From Rhizobiales bacterium Ga0077545 (lineage in GTDB: Bacteria > Pseudomonadota > Alphaproteobacteria > Rhizobiales > Methylopilaceae): DNA of 64,000 nucleotides. The DNA lies in NCBI GenBank assembly GCA_001464335.1, contig LNEV01000008.1, forward strand, positions 1 to 64,000, read 5' to 3'. The position numbers and the translations under genes are program-made. Below are positions 31,886 through 40,182 of the stretch, one piece after another; position 1 is the stretch's first letter; every line of letters starts with the position of its first letter. A model generated the notes under the pieces. It made no database searches. It was not told where the DNA came from and saw only the letters and a program-made list of their open reading frames with translations.

Positions 31886-33070
31886 ATGGCGGCATCGAAC
31901 CACATCGAGACCGCGGCCGCCGGCGCCGGTACAGGTGCTGTGGGCATCGCGCTCGTCATCGCGGTCGAGTTGATCGGCGCGGCCTTTCTGCGGCAGTTTC
32001 TGCTTGTCGAGGACTGGCGCATCATCGTCGGCATGCTCGGCGTGTTCTGCGCGGCGCTGTACGTCCTGCAGTCGCGGCCGGCGCTTGAAAACCGTATCGC
32101 AGAAGCCTTTTCCGAGCATCGGCGCCTTGCGACCTTGCTCGGGGCGGTTATCGTCCTGATGTTCCCGTTCGTGCTGGAACAGAGCACTTACGCACTTCAC
32201 CTGTGCGTGCTGTCGCTGCTTTACGCAACGCTCGCTCTGGCGTTGAATTTCCAGCTCGGCAGCGCCAACATTCCGAATTTCGCGACCGGCGCCTCCTATG
32301 GCATCGGAGCCTATGCGTCCGCTCTGCTGGCCGTCAATCTCGGCGTCAGCTTCTGGCTGGCTTTGCCGGTGGCGGGCTTGGTGGCGACGATTTTCGGCTT
32401 CCTGCTCGGCCTGCCGTCTATGCGCACGCGCGAGAGCTATCTGGCGCTCGTCACCATCGCGTTCGGCGTCGTCGTCCATCAGCTGCTGAACAATCTTGAA
32501 TTTACCGGGGGCCCGAACGGGCTCGTCGGCATTCCTGCGCCGGAACTGTTCGGGCACAATTTCGCATCGCCGCTCGTCGTGTTCGGATACTCGCTGCCCT
32601 CCCAGGCAAATTTCTATTATCTGTCGGCGCTGCTCGTTCTCATCGCGATCCTGTTTGCCGACCGTCTGCACAATTCGCGCGTCGGGCTTGCCTGGAATGC
32701 GCTGCGGGCCGATGAGCTCGCCGCCCGCTGCCAGGGCATCAACACGACATGGTACAAGGTTCTGGCCTTTGCGGTGGACGCGTTCCTCGCAGGCTTTGCG
32801 GGCACGATCTATGCCTTTTATGTCGGCTTCATCTCGCCCGACAATTTCACCTTCCTCGTCTCGGTGACGATCATGACCATGGTGATAGCTGGCGGTATGG
32901 ACAATATTCTCGGCGTCATCGTCGGGGCGGTGCTGTTGACGCTGCTGCCCGAGAAGCTGCGTGCCTTCTCCGACTACCGCATCCTGTTCTTCGGCGTCAC
33001 GGTCATCGCGTTCCTGATGATCCGTCCGCAGGGCATCTTCCCTCAGCGCCTGCGCCGGTACGGAGGCTGA
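31886..33070 (+). CDS. livM: Branched-chain amino acid-type ABC transporter permease
   Basis: Second permease, 394 residues. After a non-conserved N-terminal segment of roughly 95 residues with two hydrophobic stretches, the LivM core begins with LSLLYATLALALNFQLGSAN and contains GASYGIGAYASALLAV, the EAA-like loop WNALRADELAARCQGIN and GGMDNILGVIVGAVLL. It forms a heterodimeric channel with LivH. The next gene, livG, begins 2 bp later. Confidence 0.93.
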   Translation: MAASNHIETAAAGAGTGAVGIALVIAVELIGAAFLRQFLLVEDWRIIVGMLGVFCAALYVLQSRPALENRIAEAFSEHRRLATLLGAVIVLMFPFVLEQSTYALHLCVLSLLYATLALALNFQLGSANIPNFATGASYGIGAYASALLAVNLGVSFWLALPVAGLVATIFGFLLGLPSMRTRESYLALVTIAFGVVVHQLLNNLEFTGGPNGLVGIPAPELFGHNFASPLVVFGYSLPSQANFYYLSALLVLIAILFADRLHNSRVGLAWNALRADELAARCQGINTTWYKVLAFAVDAFLAGFAGTIYAFYVGFISPDNFTFLVSVTIMTMVIAGGMDNILGVIVGAVLLTLLPEKLRAFSDYRILFFGVTVIAFLMIRPQGIFPQRLRRYGG

Positions 33071-33072
33071 GC

Positions 33073-33864
33073 ATGAGCACGCTCGTTCTCGAAGGCGAAG
33101 GCCTGACAATGCGCTTCGGCGGCCTGGTTGCCATGGCAGAGGTGGATTTCAAGCTGAACCGCGGCGAAATCCTCGGTGTCATCGGGCCGAACGGCGCGGG
33201 GAAATCCACGCTGCTGAACATCATCACGGGCATCTACAAGCCGTCCTCCGGCCAGGTGCGGCTGGAAGGCGACAAGCTGACCGGCATACCCACGCACAAG
33301 ATCGTCGAGCGCGGCATCGCCCGCACGTTCCAGTCGAGCCGCCTGTTTGGCGATCTCAGCGTGCTCGACAATGTCATCATCGGCCGCCACGTGCATACGA
33401 AATGCGGCGTGTTCGACGCCGTGTTCCGGCGCGGACGGGCGCAGAGGGAGCTGAAAGAATCCGCAGCCATCGCCGAGGATCTTCTGAAGGCTGTGTCGCG
33501 CGAGCTGTACGAGCAGCGTCATCGCCCGGCAGCGGTGCTGCCGCAGGCCGACCGGCGGCGCCTCGAAATCGCCCGCGCGCTGGCAAGCGAACCGAAGGTT
33601 CTGCTGCTGGATGAGCCATCCTCGGGAATGGACGACAACGACACCGAGGCGCTGATCACGGATATTCGCGCGGTGTGCGCGGCGCGCCCGGATCTCGCGA
33701 TGATCATCATCGAGCACGACATGCATCTCGTCTCGACCCTGCCGCACAAGGTGATGGTGCTCGATTACGGCGAGAAGCTTGCGGAGGGCACCTACGAGGA
33801 GGTCCGCAAGATCCCGCGCGTCCAGGAGGCCTATCTCGGGCGGAAGGCCGTCGAAAATGCTTAA
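33073..33864 (+). CDS. livG: Branched-chain amino acid-type ABC transporter ATP-binding protein
   Basis: ATPase of 263 residues. Walker A is GPNGAGKST; Walker B is KVLLLDEPSSGMDD; the H-loop is IIIEHDMHLV. The ABC signature is degenerate: where LSxGxQ is expected the sequence reads AAVLPQADRRRLEIARALA, so the usual LSYG is replaced by LPQA. LivG-type proteins normally carry LSYGQQR, so this departure is unusual and might alter ATPase coupling. It overlaps livF by 8 bp. Confidence 0.92.
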   Translation: MSTLVLEGEGLTMRFGGLVAMAEVDFKLNRGEILGVIGPNGAGKSTLLNIITGIYKPSSGQVRLEGDKLTGIPTHKIVERGIARTFQSSRLFGDLSVLDNVIIGRHVHTKCGVFDAVFRRGRAQRELKESAAIAEDLLKAVSRELYEQRHRPAAVLPQADRRRLEIARALASEPKVLLLDEPSSGMDDNDTEALITDIRAVCAARPDLAMIIIEHDMHLVSTLPHKVMVLDYGEKLAEGTYEEVRKIPRVQEAYLGRKAVENA

Positions 33865-34555
33865 ATTCGAGAACGTCGATACCAATTACGGCGTCGTCGC
33901 CATGCTGCGCGAGGTGTCTTTCGAGGTCGGCGCGGGCGAGGTGCTGTGCGTGCTCGGGCCGAACGGCGCGGGCAAGACGACGACCTTTCGCGCGCTGTCC
34001 GGCCTCATCCGCCCGGTGAAGGGGCGCATCGAGATCATGGGGCTCGATCTCGCCGGAACGCGCACCGAAGCGCTGTCGGGGCTCGGCGTCGGTTTCGTGC
34101 CGGAAGGGCGCCGGCTGTTCGCCGATATCAGCGTGCGCGACAATATCTGGCTTGGCTTCGAGGCGCAGGGCGGCAAGGGCTCGTTCGAGGACCGGCTCGA
34201 GGAGATGCTCCAGCTTTTCCCGCGGGTGCGCGATCGCATTCGTCAGCGCGCGGGCACCCTGTCGGGCGGAGAGCAGGCCATGGTGGCCCTGGCGCGGGCG
34301 CTGATCGGCGGGCCGAAGCTTGTCGTCATGGACGAGCCCTCGCTCGGCCTGTCGCCGAAACTGATCGACGAATATTTCGACACCGTCGCCGAGATCAACA
34401 AGCGCGGCACGACGGTGCTCCTGATCGAGCAGAACGCGGAGACGGCGCTGTCCATCGCCGATCGTGGCATCATGCTGGTGAAGGGCAAAGTTGTCGCGAC
34501 GGGCACGGCGGCGGAACTGCTGGACAGCGACGAAGTACGCCATCTCTATTTGTGA
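33857..34555 (+). CDS. livF: Branched-chain amino acid-type ABC transporter ATP-binding protein
   Basis: Second ATPase, 232 residues. It has Walker A GPNGAGKTT, a standard signature LSGGEQAMVALARAL, Walker B KLVVMDEPSLGLSP and the H-loop VLLIEQNAE with Gln instead of His next to Glu/Asn, common in LivF. FVPEGRRLFADISVRDNIWL is a LivF hallmark. It is translationally coupled to livG and followed 3 bp later by the M20 deacylase gene, so transport and metabolism genes share one transcript. Confidence 0.93.
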   Translation: MLKFENVDTNYGVVAMLREVSFEVGAGEVLCVLGPNGAGKTTTFRALSGLIRPVKGRIEIMGLDLAGTRTEALSGLGVGFVPEGRRLFADISVRDNIWLGFEAQGGKGSFEDRLEEMLQLFPRVRDRIRQRAGTLSGGEQAMVALARALIGGPKLVVMDEPSLGLSPKLIDEYFDTVAEINKRGTTVLLIEQNAETALSIADRGIMLVKGKVVATGTAAELLDSDEVRHLYL

Positions 34556-34558
34556 GCC

Positions 34559-35707
34559 ATGCAGACGATCGACATCCTCGAAAGGCTGATCGCCTTTCCG
34601 ACCGTAAGCCGCGATCCCAATCGCGAGCTGATGGATTTCGTGCAGGCCTATCTGGCCGAGCGCGGCGTGGCCTCCGAGCTGATCCTCGCGGAGGAGGGGC
34701 GCAAGGCCAATCTCCTGGCAACGATCGGTCCCAAGGACCGTCCGGGGGTCATGCTGTCGGGACATACGGATGTGGTGCCGGTCGATGGTCAGGCCTGGAC
34801 ACGCGATCCGTTCCGTCTCCAGGTCGATGACGGGCGCGCCTATGGCCGTGGAACCACCGACATGAAGGGGTTCGTGGCCGCCTGTCTGCGCCTTGCCGAT
34901 CTGGCTGCGAAAGCGGACCTCGCAACGCCGCTGCATCTGGCCTTCAGCCATGACGAGGAGGTCGGCTGCGTCGGCGTGCGCTCGATGATCGACCGTATGC
35001 AGCACGCGCCTTTTCAGCCGCGCTTTTGCATCGTCGGAGAACCGACGCGCATGCGCATCGCCACAGGCCACAAGGGCAAGATCGCCGCACGCGCGATCTG
35101 CTGCGGGGTGGAAGGCCATTCGGCGCTTGCGCCGCGCGCGCTCAACGCGATCCACATCGCCTGCGATTTCGTCGGTCATCTGCGCGACACGCAGAGCGGT
35201 CTTGCGGGAAACGGCGCCCGCGACGAGGCCTATGACGTGCCCTACACGACGGTGCATGTCGGCAAGATCGAGGGCGGCACGGCGCTCAACATCGTGCCGA
35301 ACCGGTGCACGGTCGATTTCGAAATCCGCAATGTGGCCGAAGACGACGCGGACGAGATTCTGTGCGGCATCACGGCCTATGGCGAAAGCCTTGGCGTGCG
35401 CGAGCACAACAATTTTCCCGAGGCGCGGGTGTCGGTCGATGTGCTGAACACCTATCCGGGCCTGTCGACACCGGCGGATGCCGAAATCGTCGGTTTCGTG
35501 CGGCGCCTTACGGAAGACCCGTCGACGTTCAAGGTTGCGTTCGGCACCGAAGGCGGATTGTTCGCGAACCGGCTGGGCATTCCGACCGTGGTGTGCGGTC
35601 CCGGTTCGATGGATCAGGGGCACAAGCCCGATGAATTCGTGACGCTTGATCAGCTCGCGGCCTGCGACCGGATGATGAACCGGTTGCTGGAGGCCCTGCG
35701 CGGCTGA
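34559..35707 (+). CDS. argE: M20-family deacylase (acetylornithine deacetylase-like)
   Basis: Zinc peptidase-family enzyme of 382 residues that hydrolyses an N-acyl amino acid or related amide in the cytoplasm. Metal ligands are visible: His in MLSGHTDVVP, Asp in GRGTTDMKGF, Glu-Glu in SHDEEVGCVG, Glu in IVGEPTRMRIATGHKG, and the late His in QGHKPDEFV. It matches the ArgE subgroup (YDVPYTTVHVGKIEGGTALN). Coupling to the liv genes and the RidA/DUF1028 genes suggests a catabolic role on an imported N-acyl compound rather than arginine synthesis. Confidence 0.82.
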   Translation: MQTIDILERLIAFPTVSRDPNRELMDFVQAYLAERGVASELILAEEGRKANLLATIGPKDRPGVMLSGHTDVVPVDGQAWTRDPFRLQVDDGRAYGRGTTDMKGFVAACLRLADLAAKADLATPLHLAFSHDEEVGCVGVRSMIDRMQHAPFQPRFCIVGEPTRMRIATGHKGKIAARAICCGVEGHSALAPRALNAIHIACDFVGHLRDTQSGLAGNGARDEAYDVPYTTVHVGKIEGGTALNIVPNRCTVDFEIRNVAEDDADEILCGITAYGESLGVREHNNFPEARVSVDVLNTYPGLSTPADAEIVGFVRRLTEDPSTFKVAFGTEGGLFANRLGIPTVVCGPGSMDQGHKPDEFVTLDQLAACDRMMNRLLEALRG

Positions 35708-35714
35708 GCGGTAC

Positions 35715-35739
35715 GGGTTCGGCTCCCGGCACCGAACCC
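35715..35739. terminator. Inverted repeat after the M20 deacylase gene
   Basis: GGGTTCGG and CCGAACCC form an 8-bp stem with a 9-base loop just after the stop. There is no T-run, so it may be a weak terminator or an RNA stabiliser between the liv-argE genes and the monooxygenase. Confidence 0.35.
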
Positions 35740-35862
35740 TCCGAATTGCCGAACCAGTGCTGATCGAAATCGTAATTTTGCTGAGCCGGCCACTCCTCTA
35801 AGTCCATACGAGATACTCTGCCGGGCGCGCGCGTCCCGGGCGAGCCAGAAAGGACGCGGGAC

Positions 35863-37143
35863 ATGTCAGTTGAAAAGATCGACACGCTGGTCGTCGGAGC
35901 CGGGCAGGCCGGCGTGGCGATGAGCGAGCACCTGACGAAAGCCGGTGTGCCGCATCTCGTTCTTGAACGCGGCCGCATCGCGGAGCGCTGGCGCTCCATG
36001 CGGTGGGATTCGCTCGTCGCCAACGGACCGGCCTGGCACGATCGCTTTCCGGGTCTCGAATTCGAGAAAGAGGATCCGGACGCCTTCATCCCCAAGGAGA
36101 AGGTTGCGGATTATTTTGTGGCCTATGCCCAGAAGTTCTCGGCACCCATCCGCTCCGGCGTTGAGGTGAAAAGCGTGCGCCGCCTTGAGGGCCGTCCGGG
36201 CTTCCGCGTGGAGACCTCCGAAGGGGTGATCGAGGCGGGCAATGTTGTTTCCGCCACGGGCCCGTTCCAGAAGCCCTCCATTCCGCCGATCGTTCCGGCC
36301 GATGCGGGCGTGACCCAGATTCATTCGACCGAATACCGCAATCCGGGCCAATTGCCGGAGGGCGCCATTCTGGTTGTCGGCGCGGGCTCCTCCGGGGTGC
36401 AGATCGCGGACGAGCTGTCGCGCGCGGGCCGCAAGGTCTATCTCTCCGTCGGTCCGCACGATCGTCCGCCGCGCGCCTATCGTGGCCGCGATTTTGTGTG
36501 GTGGCTCGGCGTTCTCGGCAAATGGGACGCGCAGGCGCCCACGCCCGGCACGGAACATGTCACCATCGCGGTGAGCGGCGCGCGCGGCGGCGAGACGATC
36601 GATTTTCGCCGTCTGGCCGCGGAGGGGATGACACTTGTCGGTCTGACGCAATCCTGCAGCAATGGCGTTCTGACCTTCGCGCAGGACCTTGCGAGCAATG
36701 TCGCGCGGGGCGATGCGAACTATCTGTCGCTGCTGGACGAAGCCGATGCCTTCATCTCCCGCAACGGCTTCGATCTGCCGGAGGAGCCTCAGGCGCGGGA
36801 ATTCCTGCCCGACCCCGATTGCATCACACGTCCGCTTCGCGAACTGGACCTGAAAAAGGCCGGTATATCCACGATCATCTGGGCGACGGGCTTCGTGTCC
36901 GATTATTCCTGGCTCGAGGTCGATGCGTTCGGCGACAAGAAGAGGCCAAGGCACCAGCGCGGCGTCTCGTCCGAGCCGGGCATCTATTTTCTGGGCCTTC
37001 CGTGGCTGTCGGGACGCGGCTCGAGCTTCATCTGGGGCGTCTGGCACGATGCAAAACACATCGCAGACCACATCGTGATTCGGCGTAACTACTTCGATTA
37101 CGCGGGCCCCGGCGAACACAAGGCGCAGTCCGGCGCCGCCTGA
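35863..37143 (+). CDS. Flavin-containing monooxygenase-like NAD(P)/FAD oxidoreductase
   Basis: A 426-residue two-dinucleotide-domain flavoprotein. The FAD site TLVVGAGQAGVAMSEHL is near residue 6; the NADPH site ILVVGAGSSGVQIADELS is near 168; the late ATGFVSDYSWLEV resembles the ATGY motif of FMO/YUCCA-type enzymes. These enzymes hydroxylate N or S atoms or oxidise ketones and amines. The start ATG is preceded by GAAAGGA. It sits between the M20 deacylase and RidA genes, so a nitrogen-oxidising step in the same pathway is plausible but unproven. Confidence 0.8.
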   Translation: MSVEKIDTLVVGAGQAGVAMSEHLTKAGVPHLVLERGRIAERWRSMRWDSLVANGPAWHDRFPGLEFEKEDPDAFIPKEKVADYFVAYAQKFSAPIRSGVEVKSVRRLEGRPGFRVETSEGVIEAGNVVSATGPFQKPSIPPIVPADAGVTQIHSTEYRNPGQLPEGAILVVGAGSSGVQIADELSRAGRKVYLSVGPHDRPPRAYRGRDFVWWLGVLGKWDAQAPTPGTEHVTIAVSGARGGETIDFRRLAAEGMTLVGLTQSCSNGVLTFAQDLASNVARGDANYLSLLDEADAFISRNGFDLPEEPQAREFLPDPDCITRPLRELDLKKAGISTIIWATGFVSDYSWLEVDAFGDKKRPRHQRGVSSEPGIYFLGLPWLSGRGSSFIWGVWHDAKHIADHIVIRRNYFDYAGPGEHKAQSGAA

Positions 37144-37199
37144 CATCAACGGTGCCGCCGGGCACGGCCCTGAAACAGCTACATTCGATGGAGAGCACA

Positions 37200-37625
37200 A
37201 TGGTGACGCACACCCGCATCCGCCAGTTCAACACTAAGGAAACCTATCCCGAGCAGAACCTCGACAATGATCTGTGCCAGACCGTCGTCGCCAAGGGCTC
37301 GATGGTGTTCGTGCGCGGGCAGATCGGCCAGAATCTCGACACGTCCGAAAGCGTCGCCATCGGCGATGCGGCAGGGCAGACCGAACAGGCGATGGCCAAT
37401 ATCGAGATGCTGCTGAAGGAAGCCGGTTCCAAGCTCGACCACATCTGCAAGATCACGATCTACATCGTCGATCCGCGCTACCGCGAAGCGGTCTACCGTG
37501 TTGTCGGCAAATGGCTGAAGGGCGTCTATCCGGTCTCGACCGGCATCGTCGTTTCGGCGCTCGCACGTCCCGAATGGCTCGTCGAAGTGGACGCCATCGC
37601 CGTCATCCCCGAAGATAAGGCATGA
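37200..37625 (+). CDS. RidA/YjgF/UK114-family protein
   Basis: A 141-residue trimeric RidA-like protein. Members hydrolyse reactive enamines/imines or act in specific catabolic steps. ATG 37200, after GGAGAG, is chosen over an upstream in-frame start at 37152. VRGQIGQNLDTSESV, QTEQAMANIEMLLKEAGS, ITIYIVDPRYRE and LARPEWLVEVDAIAV follow the family pattern. The conserved active-site Arg of RidA proper (R in IYIVDxRYR) appears as R in DPRYRE. It overlaps the DUF1028 gene by ATGA. Confidence 0.85.
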   Translation: MVTHTRIRQFNTKETYPEQNLDNDLCQTVVAKGSMVFVRGQIGQNLDTSESVAIGDAAGQTEQAMANIEMLLKEAGSKLDHICKITIYIVDPRYREAVYRVVGKWLKGVYPVSTGIVVSALARPEWLVEVDAIAVIPEDKA

Positions 37626-38296
37626 CCTTTTCCATCGCCGCCCGCTGCGCGGAAACAGGAATGTTCGGCGTTGCGGTGTCTTCGTCCTCGCCGGCCGTGG
37701 CCGCCCGCTGCGCCCATGCGCGTGCGGGTGTCGGCGCCGTTTCGAGCCAGAACGTCACTGATCCTTCGCTCGGAACGGCGGCGCTCGATCTGCTGGCGCT
37801 GGGCGCCGACGCCGCGCAGGCGGTGGAGGTGTTGCGCGCCTCGCGCCCGCATATGGAGTTCCGCCAGGTTCTGATCGTCGATGCGAAAGGCAATTCGGCC
37901 ATTCATTCCGGGCCCCGGTCGCTCGGAACATGGTCGGATGCGCGGGCCGAGAATGTCGCCTGCGGCGGCAACCTTCTGGCCGATGCGGGGGTGCCGCAGG
38001 CCATGGTCGATGCATTTGTCGGCTCGCGCGGGCATCTCGCGGAACGGCTTCTGATTGCCATGCGTGCCGCGCTCGCGGCGGGCGGGGAGGCGGGGCCGGT
38101 CCGTTCGGCGGGCCTCAAGATCGTCGACCGTGTGTCCTGGCCGGTGGCGGATCTTCGCGTCGACTGGACGGAGGAATGCCCCATCGCCGAGTTATCGGCG
38201 CTCTGGACCCTCTACGCCCCGCAGCTTGACGATTATGTCACCCGGGCCTTGAATCCTTCTGCCGCTCCGAGCTACGGCGTTCCCGGCGATCTCTGA
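37622..38296 (+). CDS. DUF1028-family (Ntn-hydrolase-like) protein
   Basis: A 224-residue member of DUF1028. The N-terminus MTFSIAARCAETGMFGVAVS and then GAVSSQNVTDPSLGTAALDLL are the hallmarks. DUF1028 proteins have an Ntn-hydrolase-like fold and often neighbour RidA and M20 peptidase genes, but no activity is firmly established to my knowledge. The ATGA overlap with RidA indicates coexpression. An amidohydrolase activity is suspected from fold and neighbours only. Confidence 0.85.
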   Translation: MTFSIAARCAETGMFGVAVSSSSPAVAARCAHARAGVGAVSSQNVTDPSLGTAALDLLALGADAAQAVEVLRASRPHMEFRQVLIVDAKGNSAIHSGPRSLGTWSDARAENVACGGNLLADAGVPQAMVDAFVGSRGHLAERLLIAMRAALAAGGEAGPVRSAGLKIVDRVSWPVADLRVDWTEECPIAELSALWTLYAPQLDDYVTRALNPSAAPSYGVPGDL

Positions 38297-38332
38297 GGGG
38301 GCCGCCGGCCCTGTCGAGATTCGAGGAACGGG

Positions 38333-39289
38333 ATGCGTTTCACCCTGCGTCAGCTGGAATATTTCATTGCCGCTGGGGAAACCGGCAGCATCACACTGGC
38401 CTCCGAACGCATCCACATTTCCCAGCCCTCGATTTCCACGGCGATCTCGCATCTGGAAAAGGAACTGGGCGTCCAGCTTTTCATCCGACATCACGCGCAG
38501 GGCCTCTCCCTGACCTCGGCCGGCCGTGATCTTCTGCGCGAGGCCAAGAACGTCATCGCGCAGGCCGAAGGGCTCTACAATCTTGCTTCCGAGACCAGCG
38601 GGCAGGTGCGCGGCACGCTCTCGCTGGGCTGCATGGTGACGCTCGCGCCTATGCTGGTGCCGGAGCTTTCTCACTCCTTCACTTCTGCCTTTCCCGACGC
38701 GCAAATCCACTATTTCGAGGGGAACCAGGAAGAGCTCACGGAGGCGTTGCGGCGCTCGGAGATCGATGTCGGGATCACCTATGATCTGCATGTGCCGGAG
38801 GACATATCGTTCGTTCCACTGGCGAGCCTGCCGCCGCATGTCGTCGTCAGCGAGAACCACCCCTTCGCGCGGCATTCGGCGATCAGCCTGGAGGATCTGG
38901 TGAACGAGCCGATGATCCTTCTCGATCTGCCGCTGAGCCGCGAATATTTTCTGGCCCTCTTCATGAAGGAGGGGTTGCAGCCGCAGATCGCGGCCCGGTC
39001 TGCTCATCATGAGGTGGTGCGGACAATGGTCGCGAACGGCTATGGATACACGCTGCTGAATGTGCGCCCGCGCTCGGAGCAGGCGCTGGACGGACGGCGC
39101 GTCGTGCGGGTGCGACTTTCGGGCGATCATCGCCCGATGAAGGTCGGCGTCGCAACACTCAAGCAGCTTTCGAAATCCCGCCTCGTGGAAGCGTTCGAAA
39201 TGCACTGCAAGGCGTTCGTGTCTGATTCCTATATTCCGGGCATGGTGGCCCCGGCTCTCGATCGACGCACCAAGATATCGGGGGCATGA
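38333..39289 (+). CDS. LysR-family transcriptional regulator
   Basis: A 318-residue regulator. The winged helix at residues 1-65 includes FTLRQLEYFIAAGETGSITLASERIHISQPSISTAISHLEKELG, given here by its flanking features: the first strand FTLRQLEYF and the recognition helix ending SISTAISHLE. The effector domain begins with RGTLSLGCMVTLAPMLVPEL. GAGGAACGGG precedes the ATG. It is 36 bp downstream of DUF1028 on the same strand and may control the liv-argE-RidA-DUF1028 unit, though LysR genes usually lie divergent from their targets. Confidence 0.88.
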   Translation: MRFTLRQLEYFIAAGETGSITLASERIHISQPSISTAISHLEKELGVQLFIRHHAQGLSLTSAGRDLLREAKNVIAQAEGLYNLASETSGQVRGTLSLGCMVTLAPMLVPELSHSFTSAFPDAQIHYFEGNQEELTEALRRSEIDVGITYDLHVPEDISFVPLASLPPHVVVSENHPFARHSAISLEDLVNEPMILLDLPLSREYFLALFMKEGLQPQIAARSAHHEVVRTMVANGYGYTLLNVRPRSEQALDGRRVVRVRLSGDHRPMKVGVATLKQLSKSRLVEAFEMHCKAFVSDSYIPGMVAPALDRRTKISGA

Positions 39290-39313
39290 TCTCCTGGCCG
39301 TGAGGCCAGGAGA
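39290..39313. terminator. Perfect 10-bp inverted repeat between convergent genes
   Basis: TCTCCTGGCC, loop GTGA, GGCCAGGAGA, immediately after the LysR stop and 17 bp beyond the 3' end of the tiny minus-strand gene at 39331-39414. It could serve both. No T-run is present. Confidence 0.5.
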
Positions 39314-39330
39314 CTCGGCCTTTGCGGATT

Positions 39331-39414
39331 TTACATCGCCGTCATTACAGCGGCGCCAGCCGTGATAGCTGTTGCGGCCAGCAATATCCACTTGATGCCG
39401 TCGCTCTCCATCAT
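39331..39414 (-). CDS. Tiny (27-residue) putative membrane protein
   Basis: A minus-strand frame of 27 codons. It begins MMESDGIKW and continues with a single hydrophobic helix (ILLAATAITAGAAVMTAM), ending in TAA. A textbook Shine-Dalgarno GGAGG (39427-39423) lies eight bases before the ATG. The strong ribosome site, the coherent transmembrane helix and the hairpin just past the stop make it a credible small membrane protein. I do not know a family. It lies between the LysR gene and the DUF983 gene and could be the last element of the DUF983 transcript, although 150 bp separate them. Confidence 0.5.
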   Translation of the reverse strand: MMESDGIKWILLAATAITAGAAVMTAM

Positions 39415-39562
39415 TTTCAGATCCTCCAGAGTTTCTTGTAGCCCACAGGCGTCTCAGCACCTGACGGCGAAAGTCTAGCGGGTTAAATAAGATGGCGGCG
39501 ATCACATTTTCGTAGGTTCGTAGGTACTGGATGTTTTCTGAAGTATCTTTACGTAATGACAG

Positions 39563-39991
39563 TCATTCGATCCTGGGCAAGGTGATGCGCTTGCCTTCTT
39601 CGGCCTTGTAGTAGAACTGGCTTGCAACCAGCCATCCCTTGAGAGGGCGCAGGGGCAACACGCAGCACAGGACGATGAGGGGAATGGTGATCGCGGCGTT
39701 CACCAGATAGGACGCGTCGAACTGCACCTGAAGCCACACGGCCACGAAGGCGGGCGGAAGGCAGAAGAACATCATCGAGAAGAATGCGGGACCATCGGCG
39801 GGATCGGCGAACGCATATTCGAGACCGCACACCTCGCAGGACGGCGCGAGGCTGAGAAACCCCGAAAACAACCGGCCTTCGCCGCAACGCGGACATTTGC
39901 CGCGCATTCCCGTGCGAAAGGGCGACAGGCGAGGCCAGTTTTCGCTCGTGCCGTGACGCCGATGCCTGGGTGTTTCGGTTCGTTCGCTCAT
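39563..39991 (-). CDS. DUF983-family membrane protein
   Basis: A 142-residue protein with a zinc-ribbon-like pair CPRCGEGRLF and CEVCGLEYAFADPADGPAFF, followed by two hydrophobic helices (SMMFFCLPPAFVAVWL and ITIPLIVLCCVLPLRPL). This arrangement defines DUF983 proteins of Alphaproteobacteria, whose role is unknown (some lie near cytochrome oxidase genes). The frame is open far upstream, but ATG 39991, with GGAG eight bases before it, is the natural start. It is divergent from the outer-membrane protein gene. Confidence 0.85.
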   Translation of the reverse strand: MSERTETPRHRRHGTSENWPRLSPFRTGMRGKCPRCGEGRLFSGFLSLAPSCEVCGLEYAFADPADGPAFFSMMFFCLPPAFVAVWLQVQFDASYLVNAAITIPLIVLCCVLPLRPLKGWLVASQFYYKAEEGKRITLPRIE

Positions 39992-40182
39992 TTCCTTGGC
40001 TCCAGACCTGTTATGGGGCCGGCCTCCGCCACATGCCATAAGGGGAAATACGGAGAGAGCGGGCGCGGATTTCAGACGTGTTTCGCCGCCGTAACCTGAT
40101 TGGCAAGCGAAGGGCGCTCCGCGCCAAGATGGTTCATTTGCTTTGTGTGTATCCCGTCGCTGCAAACGACTGGGAGTCTCGC

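Noticed and set aside
30911-33109. 732-codon open frame on the minus strand opposite livH and livM
   Set aside because: It is an antisense shadow of two well-supported permease genes: highly charged, Arg/Asp/His-rich, no domain, no membrane or soluble-fold pattern.
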